NCBI GenBank assembly: GCA_020627885.1
Contig: JAHDGB010000003.1
Coordinates: forward strand, 1-48,107
Reading direction: 5' to 3'
Origin: Flavobacteriaceae bacterium
GTDB taxonomy: Bacteria; Bacteroidota; Bacteroidia; Flavobacteriales; Flavobacteriaceae
Length of the DNA stretch: 48,107 nucleotides
Shown: one piece after another, positions 41,168 to 48,107 of the stretch
Layout of the letters: every line of letters starts with the position of its first letter
How positions within the stretch are numbered: position 1 is the stretch's first letter
Position numbers and translations under genes: made by a program
Notes under the pieces: generated by a model
Seen by the model: the letters and a program-made list of their open reading frames with translations, nothing else
Told to the model about the DNA's origin: nothing
Database searches by the model: none

Positions 41168-42456
41168 TGAATGTTATTATTAATCCTAAGGAAATAACTT
41201 GGAGGTCTATTTTAAAACGACCAATCCAACCTATTGAAGATATAGAAACTATAGCTTCAAAAATATTTCAAAATGTTTTTAAAGATAAAGACTTAGCAAT
41301 TAAAAAATATACTCAGCACTATGATAACGTTGCTTTAAAAACGTTGCAGGTAACTGATCAAGAAATAGATAATGCTTGTAAGGCTGTATCAAATCGTTTA
41401 AAAGAAGCAATTAAAGTTGCTAAATGTAATATTGAAATATTTCACAAAGCACAAAAATCTGAAACTGTTTTTGTAGAAACAATGGAAGGTGTAAAATGTT
41501 GGCAAGAAAAACGAGCAATAGAAAAAGTAGGGCTTTATATACCTGGAGGAACAGCTCCTTTATTTTCAACGGTTTTAATGTTGGCAATACCTGCAACAAT
41601 AGCTGGGTGCAAAGAATTGATATTATGCTCTCCTCCAAATAAAGAAGGTGAAATAACAAAAGAAATATTATATACAGCAAAATTATGCGGAATCACTAAA
41701 ATTTTTAAAGTTGGAGGTATTCAAGCTATAGCAGGATTAACTTTTGGAACAGAAACTATACCGCAAGTTCACAAAATTTTTGGACCTGGAAATCAATTTG
41801 TAACAGTTGCAAAACAGTTAGCAACGAAATATGGAGTTGCAATAGATATGCCAGCAGGACCAAGTGAGTTATTAATCTTTGCAGATGATTCTGCCAATGC
41901 AGCTTATGTTGCTTCAGACCTTTTAAGTCAAGCTGAACACGGTATCGATAGCCAAGTAATTTTAGTTTCTACATCGAAAGAAGTTATTAAAAACGTTAAA
42001 ACAGAGGTGCAAAAGCAGCTTTTACAGTTACCTAGAAAATCAATTGCAAAAGTAGCAATTGCTAATTCAAAATTAATATATGTAAACAACGATAATGTTG
42101 CCTTAAAATTAATTAATGAATATGGACCTGAACATTTTATTATCTGCTCAAAAAACGAAAAATTATACACCGATAATATTGTAAATTCTGGTTCTGTATT
42201 TATTGGGAATTATACGCCAGAAAGTGCTGGCGATTATGCCTCTGGAACGAACCATACTTTGCCAACAAATGGGTTTTCTAAAGCGTATTCTGGGTTAAAT
42301 TTAGACAGCTTTACAAAAAGTATTACGTTTCAAAAAATAACAAAACAAGGTCTTGCTAATATTGGCGAAACGATAGAATTAATGGCGGAAGCAGAAGGGC
42401 TTATAGGACATAAAAAAGCGGTGAGTATTAGGTTAAAAAATATACGGAAAAGATGA
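41167..42456 (+). CDS. hisD: Histidinol dehydrogenase
   Basis: GLYIPGGTAPLFSTVLMLAIPA, IFGPGNQFVTVAKQ, DMPAGPSELL, LSQAEHGIDSQ. Start 41167 overlaps the hisG stop. Confidence 0.95.
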   Translation: MNVIINPKEITWRSILKRPIQPIEDIETIASKIFQNVFKDKDLAIKKYTQHYDNVALKTLQVTDQEIDNACKAVSNRLKEAIKVAKCNIEIFHKAQKSETVFVETMEGVKCWQEKRAIEKVGLYIPGGTAPLFSTVLMLAIPATIAGCKELILCSPPNKEGEITKEILYTAKLCGITKIFKVGGIQAIAGLTFGTETIPQVHKIFGPGNQFVTVAKQLATKYGVAIDMPAGPSELLIFADDSANAAYVASDLLSQAEHGIDSQVILVSTSKEVIKNVKTEVQKQLLQLPRKSIAKVAIANSKLIYVNNDNVALKLINEYGPEHFIICSKNEKLYTDNIVNSGSVFIGNYTPESAGDYASGTNHTLPTNGFSKAYSGLNLDSFTKSITFQKITKQGLANIGETIELMAEAEGLIGHKKAVSIRLKNIRKR

Positions 42457-43499
42457 AAACTAATTTTAATTTAAATAATATAATACGACCGAATATCCTT
42501 TCTTTAAAATCTTATTCATCTGCTAGAGATGAGTTTAATGAAAGTGAGAATAATATGATATTTTTAGATGCGAATGAAAACCCTTTTCAAAATGGAGTAA
42601 ATCGTTATCCAGATTCTAAACAAAGAAAAGTAAAACACTTATTATCCACTATTAAAAACATTACGGCAGAAAATATCTTTTTGGGTAATGGAAGTGATGA
42701 GATTATAGATCTCATAATTAGAGCTTTCTGTGTGCCTAATCATGATAGCGCAATTGTACTACCACCAACTTATGGCATGTATGAAGTATTGTTAAACATA
42801 AATGATATAAGGGTAATTAAAATTCAGTTAAATCAATCCTTTCAACCAGATATCGATAAGGTTTTAAACGCAATAACCAGTGCCACTAAATTAGTGTTTA
42901 TTTGTTCGCCTAATAATCCTACAGCTAATAATATTAATAGTAAAAAAATAGAAAAACTATTAAAAGAATTTAGGGGGCTCGTAGTTATAGATGAGGCTTA
43001 CATTGATTTTTCAAAAAAAATGAGTTGGTTAAATCGTTTGCATGAGTTTTCAAATTTAATTATAATTCAAACACTATCGAAATCTTTTGGAATGGCTGGA
43101 GTTAGATTGGGAATATGCTATGCTTCAGTTGAAATACTATCGATTTTAAATAAAATAAAACCTCCATATAATGTTAATGAATTAACACAACAATATGTTA
43201 TTAAATGCTTATCAAAGAAAGAGCTAATTTATAAGGAAATTAAGAGTATAATAAAGGAACGGGAATTATTAATTCCTAAATTAAAAACTATAGGTTTTAT
43301 ATTAAAAATTTATCCTTCTGAAGCAAATTTTATACTTATAAAAGTTGACAATGCATGTAAACGATATGATGAATTAATAAAAAGAGGAATTGTTGTAAGA
43401 AATAGAACCTTACAAGTAATGTGTAAAAACACTTTAAGGTTAACCATAGGTACAACTATAGAAAATGAAAAACTAGTAAAGACATTAAAAAGTCTATAA
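42453..43499 (+). CDS. hisC: Histidinol-phosphate aminotransferase
   Basis: LDANENPFQNGVNRYPDSKQ, CSPNNPTANN, VIDEAYIDFS, QTLSKSFGMAGVRLG; ATGA overlap with hisD. Confidence 0.95.
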   Translation: MKTNFNLNNIIRPNILSLKSYSSARDEFNESENNMIFLDANENPFQNGVNRYPDSKQRKVKHLLSTIKNITAENIFLGNGSDEIIDLIIRAFCVPNHDSAIVLPPTYGMYEVLLNINDIRVIKIQLNQSFQPDIDKVLNAITSATKLVFICSPNNPTANNINSKKIEKLLKEFRGLVVIDEAYIDFSKKMSWLNRLHEFSNLIIIQTLSKSFGMAGVRLGICYASVEILSILNKIKPPYNVNELTQQYVIKCLSKKELIYKEIKSIIKERELLIPKLKTIGFILKIYPSEANFILIKVDNACKRYDELIKRGIVVRNRTLQVMCKNTLRLTIGTTIENEKLVKTLKSL

Positions 43500-43528
43500 A
43501 GTAACAACGAAGAACAACAATAAAAGAT

Positions 43529-44662
43529 ATGAAAAAAGTATTATTTATAGACCGTGATGGTACTATTATAAAAGAAACAGCTGATGAAAAAATTGATGCG
43601 TTTGAAAAGTTAATTTTTTATCCTAAAGTATTTCAATATTTAAGCAAAATAGCTAAAGAATTAAGTTATGAAATTGTAATGATAACCAATCAAGACGGCC
43701 TAGGGACAGTTGCATTTCCAGAGCATGCATTTTGGCCAGTACATAACTTTATAATAGAAACTTTTAAAAATGAAGATGTAGAATTTAAAGCGCAATATAT
43801 TGATGTAACTTTTGCGAAAGATAATGCGCCGACACGAAAACCAAATGTTGGATTGTTAACAAATTATTTTACTAAAGATTATGATTTAGAAAATTCATTC
43901 GTTATTGGAGATCGTTTAACAGATGTTGAATTGGCAAAAAACTTGGGGGCTAAAGGCATTTATATTAATGATCAAACAAACCTTGGTACTAATGAAATAA
44001 CTGTAAAAAGAAGTGAACTAGATAATTACATAGCATTAGAAAGTAACGATTGGGAAATAATTTATAATTTTTTAAAAAGTAAAGATAGAATAGGGAATAT
44101 CGTACGCAACACTAATGAAACTAAAATAAAAATTGTACTTAACCTTGATGGTAGTGGGCAGAGCAACATAGACACTGGTATTCCTTTTTTTGATCATATG
44201 CTCGATCAGATAGCACGTCATGGTCAAATAGATTTAAATATAAAAGTTGATGGCGACTTAAGTATCGATGAACATCATACTATAGAAGATACAGCAATAG
44301 CATTAGGAGGTGCAATAGAAAAAGCTTTAGGGAATAGATTAGGAATAGAACGCTATGGGTATTGTTTACCAATGGACGATTGCTTAGCACAAGTAGCTTT
44401 AGATTTTGGAGGACGTAGCTGGTTGGTTTGGGATGCTAATTTTAAGCGAGAAATGATAGGCGAAATGCCTACAGAAATGTTTATGCACTTTTTCAAGTCG
44501 TTTAGTGATGCTGCTAAATGTAATTTAAATATAAAAGCAGAAGGAGAGAACGAGCACCACAAAATAGAGGCCATTTTTAAAGCATTTGCAAAAACAATTA
44601 AAAGCGCTACAAGACGAGATGTAGAAAACATGATTTTGCCTTCTACTAAAGGAAAGTTGTGA
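43529..44662 (+). CDS. hisB: Bifunctional histidinol-phosphatase / imidazoleglycerol-phosphate dehydratase
   Basis: FIDRDGTIIKE (HAD) plus GIPFFDHMLDQIARHGQID, DEHHTIEDTAIALGGA. Confidence 0.95.
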   Translation: MKKVLFIDRDGTIIKETADEKIDAFEKLIFYPKVFQYLSKIAKELSYEIVMITNQDGLGTVAFPEHAFWPVHNFIIETFKNEDVEFKAQYIDVTFAKDNAPTRKPNVGLLTNYFTKDYDLENSFVIGDRLTDVELAKNLGAKGIYINDQTNLGTNEITVKRSELDNYIALESNDWEIIYNFLKSKDRIGNIVRNTNETKIKIVLNLDGSGQSNIDTGIPFFDHMLDQIARHGQIDLNIKVDGDLSIDEHHTIEDTAIALGGAIEKALGNRLGIERYGYCLPMDDCLAQVALDFGGRSWLVWDANFKREMIGEMPTEMFMHFFKSFSDAAKCNLNIKAEGENEHHKIEAIFKAFAKTIKSATRRDVENMILPSTKGKL

Positions 44663-44692
44663 AATTTTAGAATCATAAATAATTAGAAAAAT

Positions 44693-45274
44693 ATGACGTT
44701 AGTAATTATAGATTATGGAATAGGCAATACCAAAAGTGTTCAATTTGCTTTTAAACGCATAGGAAAAGAAGCTGTCTTATCATCAAATCCAAGAGAAATA
44801 GAGCAAGCAGATAGAGTTATTTTTCCTGGGGTAGGAGAAGCTAGCTCTGCAATTAAAGCATTAAAAAAAAAGAAATTAGACAAAGTTATTCCTCAATTAA
44901 AACAACCTGTTTTAGGTATTTGTTTAGGAATGCAATTGCTTTGTAATACTACCCAAGAAAATAAAACTAAAGGTTTAGGTGTTTTTAATGTAGATATAAA
45001 AAGGTTTTCTAAAAAAGTGAAAGCGCCACAAATAGGATGGAATACTATAACAAATTTAAAATCTAATTTATTTAAAGGCATAAATAGTAATTCATTTATG
45101 TATTTTGTACATAGTTATTACGCTCTAGATTGTATGGAAGCAATTGCAAATACATATTATGAATATAATTTTGCTTCAGCTTTACAGAAAGATAATTTTT
45201 ATGGTGTACAGTTTCATCCAGAAAAGAGTAGTTTAGTCGGAGAGCAAATATTGAAGAATTTTTTAACATTATAA
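44693..45274 (+). CDS. hisH: Imidazole glycerol phosphate synthase subunit HisH
   Basis: IIDYGIGNTKSVQFAF, PVLGICLGMQLL, GVQFHPEKSS. Confidence 0.95.
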   Translation: MTLVIIDYGIGNTKSVQFAFKRIGKEAVLSSNPREIEQADRVIFPGVGEASSAIKALKKKKLDKVIPQLKQPVLGICLGMQLLCNTTQENKTKGLGVFNVDIKRFSKKVKAPQIGWNTITNLKSNLFKGINSNSFMYFVHSYYALDCMEAIANTYYEYNFASALQKDNFYGVQFHPEKSSLVGEQILKNFLTL

Positions 45275-45302
45275 ACAAGCTTTTTTTTAAATAATTTGAA
45301 TT

Positions 45303-46037
45303 ATGAGAATAATACCAGCAATAGATATTATAGACGGGAAATGTGTTCGTTTATCGAAAGGGGATTATGATACAAAAAAAGTTTATAATGAAAACCCGCT
45401 AGAAGTTGCAAAACAATTTGAAGCGGCAGGGATAAAATATTTGCATTTAGTAGATCTGGATGGCGCTAAGGCAAAACATATTATAAATCATAAAGTATTA
45501 GAAAAAATAGCATCTAAAACTTCTTTAAAAATAGATTTTGGAGGAGGACTAAAAACAAATGAAGATTTACATATTGCATTTAACTCTGGAGCAAAACAAA
45601 TAACAGGAGGTAGTATAGCTGTAAATAACGTAAGAACCTTCGAAGGGTGGATTTCTAAATATGGAACGCAAAAGATAATATTAGGCGCCGATTGTAATAA
45701 TGAAAAAATAGTGATTAATGGTTGGCAAGAAGAAAGCAATGAAGAAGTCATTTCTTTTATTAAAAATTATCAAAAAAAAGGTATTCAATATGTTATATGC
45801 ACAGATGTGGCTAAAGATGGAATGTTAGAAGGGCCTTCTTTTCAGCTTTATGAAAAAATTATTAATCAATGTAGTAATAATAGTAAAGGGCAATCTATTA
45901 AACTTATAGCTTCCGGAGGTGTCTCTTCATTTTCCGATTTAGAAAAACTTGAAACATTAGGATGTGAAGGTATAATCATAGGTAAAGCTCTTTATGAAAA
46001 CAAAATTACTTTAAAGGAGTTAGATCCTTTTTTGTGA
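45303..46037 (+). CDS. hisA: ProFAR isomerase HisA
   Basis: [51 protein letters not shown]. Confidence 0.95.
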   Translation: MRIIPAIDIIDGKCVRLSKGDYDTKKVYNENPLEVAKQFEAAGIKYLHLVDLDGAKAKHIINHKVLEKIASKTSLKIDFGGGLKTNEDLHIAFNSGAKQITGGSIAVNNVRTFEGWISKYGTQKIILGADCNNEKIVINGWQEESNEEVISFIKNYQKKGIQYVICTDVAKDGMLEGPSFQLYEKIINQCSNNSKGQSIKLIASGGVSSFSDLEKLETLGCEGIIIGKALYENKITLKELDPFL

Positions 46038-46054
46038 TTAAACGTAAAAATAAG

Positions 46055-46810
46055 ATGTTAACCAAAAGAATAATTCCATGTTTAGATATTAAAAATGGAA
46101 GAACAGTTAAAGGTGTTAATTTTAGAAACTTAATAGATGCTGGAGACCCTGTAGAATTAGCAAAACATTATGCAAAACATGGAGCAGATGAACTCGTTTT
46201 CTTAGACATTTCGGCAACTTTAGAAGGTCGAAATACAACATTAGAAATGGTTTTAAAGGTAGCAGAACAAGTAAATATACCTTTTACTGTAGGTGGGGGA
46301 GTATCATCTATAGAAAATGTTAATTGTCTTTTAAAATCTGGAGCAGACAAGATAGCTATAAACTCTTCGGCTATAAAAAATCCTTGCCTAATAAATGTGC
46401 TTTCAGAAAAATTTGGAAGTCAATGTATAACTGTTGCAATAGATGCAAAACGGATAAATAAAAAGTGGACTGTGTTTATGGCGGGGGGAACTATTCCTAC
46501 TTCTTTAAATTTGTTCGATTGGGCTAAAGAAGTTGAACAAAGAGGAGCTGGAGAAATATTGTTTACATCTATGAATAATGATGGTATAAAAACTGGTTTT
46601 GCTAATGTAGCATTAGCAAAATTGACAAAAGTTATAAACATACCAATTATTGCATCTGGTGGAGCAGGAACGGTTCAACATTTTATTGATGCTTTTAAAA
46701 TAGGGAAGTCTGATGCTGCTTTGGCTGCTAGTGTTTTTCACTTTAAAGACATTTCTATTTCAGAATTAAAAAAAGAATTAAAAAAGAATCAAATTCCTGT
46801 TCGCTTATAA
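46055..46810 (+). CDS. hisF: Imidazole glycerol phosphate synthase subunit HisF
   Basis: [47 protein letters not shown] 46055 preferred over GTG 46034. Confidence 0.95.
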   Translation: MLTKRIIPCLDIKNGRTVKGVNFRNLIDAGDPVELAKHYAKHGADELVFLDISATLEGRNTTLEMVLKVAEQVNIPFTVGGGVSSIENVNCLLKSGADKIAINSSAIKNPCLINVLSEKFGSQCITVAIDAKRINKKWTVFMAGGTIPTSLNLFDWAKEVEQRGAGEILFTSMNNDGIKTGFANVALAKLTKVINIPIIASGGAGTVQHFIDAFKIGKSDAALAASVFHFKDISISELKKELKKNQIPVRL

Positions 46811-46845
46811 ACCGGACCTAATTGGTGTAGTACTATTTTTAAAAA

Positions 46846-47457
46846 ATGAAAAAGATAAATTTTAATAAGAATAATGATGGATTAGTTCCTGCAATTATTC
46901 AAGATGCAAATACAAAAAATGTATTGATGCTTGGTTATATGAATGCTGAAGCTATAGAAAAAACTAAAGAAACAAAAAAAGTAGCTTTTTACAGTAGAAA
47001 GAAAAAACGTTTATGGACTAAAGGTGAAGAAAGTGGTAATGCTTTAAATTTGATTACTATAAAAGTAGATTGTGATAATGACTCCTTATTAATTACAGCG
47101 ACTCCCAATGGACCGACTTGCCATAAAGGAACAGACACTTGTTGGGCGGAAGAAAACAACTCAAACTTCGGGTTTCTTTCTAAACTTGAAAACAAAATAG
47201 AAAACAGAAAAAAGAATGTCTTAAGTGAACAATCGTATGTTGCATCATTATTTGAAAAAGGCATTAATAAAATAGCTCAAAAAGTAGGAGAGGAGGCTAT
47301 TGAAACTGTTATTGAAGCTAAAGATAATGATGACAATTTATTTTTAAATGAAAGCGCCGATTTACTCTTTCATTACTTAATATTGCTTCAGGCAAAGGGT
47401 TATAAGTTAAATGATGTTGTTAAGGTTTTAAAAGAAAGAGAAAATAAAAAATCATAA
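46846..47457 (+). CDS. hisIE: Bifunctional phosphoribosyl-AMP cyclohydrolase / phosphoribosyl-ATP pyrophosphatase
   Basis: LVPAIIQDANTKNVLMLGYMN, FYSRKKKRLWTKGEESGN, CHKGTDTCW; HisE part QKVGEEAIETVIEAKD. Confidence 0.95.
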   Translation: MKKINFNKNNDGLVPAIIQDANTKNVLMLGYMNAEAIEKTKETKKVAFYSRKKKRLWTKGEESGNALNLITIKVDCDNDSLLITATPNGPTCHKGTDTCWAEENNSNFGFLSKLENKIENRKKNVLSEQSYVASLFEKGINKIAQKVGEEAIETVIEAKDNDDNLFLNESADLLFHYLILLQAKGYKLNDVVKVLKERENKKS

Positions 47458-47465
47458 ATAAAAAC

Positions 47466-47500
47466 GAAACCCATAACACAGTTAGTATGTTATGGGTTTC
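47466..47500 (+). terminator. Hairpin at the end of the his operon
   Basis: GAAACCCATAACA-cagttagta-TGTTATGGGTTTC, 13-bp perfect stem; weak U tract. Confidence 0.7.
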
Positions 47501-47911
47501 TAATTAAAATAAACAAAACTAATTAAATAATGGTTGTTATTTAGTAATGAATAGCGTGTTAGGGATTTTTTGTTCTTGGCTGTTGTTATTTAGTCAATGG
47601 TTATTTTGTAATTGGTTGTTATAATTATTTGGTTGTTGTTACTTTTTTATATCATTCATCCTATATATCAGATGATCTTTTTTTTTTTTACTATTGTAAC
47701 AGAGGGAAATAAATTATAGTAGTTAAGTAAATTGTCCTAATCTATAATGTATTTGCTAGGTTCTGTAAACATAAGACAAGTTTCTTCTTTGTCAACAAAA
47801 AAATTGTTGATATTCGGATAATTAAGGACAAAAGGTGAAAAATCTGTTAAAATGCATCTCTTATAGATGAAAAGTAAGGCATTCATCCGTAAATAATTGT
47901 AGTTCATGGAT

Positions 47912-47958
47912 TAAACAAAAAAGGTTTGGCTTTATAAAATTAAATAAAGCCAAACCCC
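47912..47958 (-). terminator. Intrinsic terminator for the minus-strand gene at the window end
   Basis: TTTGGCTTTAT...ATAAAGCCAAA stem with an A-rich flank that reads as a U tract on the minus strand. Confidence 0.8.
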
Positions 47959-47995
47959 AATAATTAAAGGTTGTGTAAATTAAACTCTAAATAAA

Positions 47996-48107
47996 TTATT
48001 CTTTAACTACCTTTTTAGTAATAATATTACCATTTTTAAATATCACTTTTAAAGTATAAATTCCTGAGGATAAATTATTCATATTTAACTCTATAGCTTT
48101 TGAGTTT
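47996..48107 (-). CDS. C-terminal end of a T9SS type A sorting-domain protein (partial, truncated by window end)
   Basis: Reverse complement reads NSKAIELNMNNLSSGIYTLKVIFKNGNIITKKVVKE*, matching the LxxGxYxxxx...KxxxK pattern. Confidence 0.8.
   Translation of the reverse strand, partial: NSKAIELNMNNLSSGIYTLKVIFKNGNIITKKVVKE

Overview
AT-rich chromosomal window whose gene content, T9SS sorting domains and TAnnTTTG-like promoters point to Flavobacteriaceae/Bacteroidota. It is mostly housekeeping. In order: the 3' end of ychF; parE and parC; a YbaB-family protein; a lipoprotein S9 peptidase; a cysteine-synthase-like plus SPT/KBL-like gene pair (probable sulfonolipid/capnine synthesis); a small accessory patch with REP-like repeats, a possibly truncated AraC regulator, and an XRE regulator divergent from an M14 carboxypeptidase; Lrp, DinB, aroB and proline dehydrogenase; a 1336-aa T9SS-secreted metallopeptidase-like protein with recently duplicated Ig-like modules; DUF4258-like, HAD and porX; HD-domain protein, lpxD, lpxC-fabZ, lpxA, efp, a second lpxD-like gene and sucD; an M16 lipoprotein peptidase; fabG, a VWA-like membrane protein and a prohibitin-like protein; and a complete hisGDCBHAFIE operon. 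The most notable signal not in the ORF track is a 19-codon His-rich leader peptide (MSFIQLHQHHLHTCNQARL) upstream of hisG. It is followed by an intrinsic terminator and a 10-nt direct repeat that could form a competing antiterminator, i.e. a compact ribosome-mediated his attenuator. Other non-ORF signals are a 15-bp inverted repeat with TGTAAAC motifs between xre and the M14 gene, an 18-bp perfect palindrome just downstream of a predicted sucD promoter, three TTGTTAATTA copies upstream of parE, and short ORFs below the track cutoff. No complete rRNA, tRNA, CRISPR array or transposase was seen.
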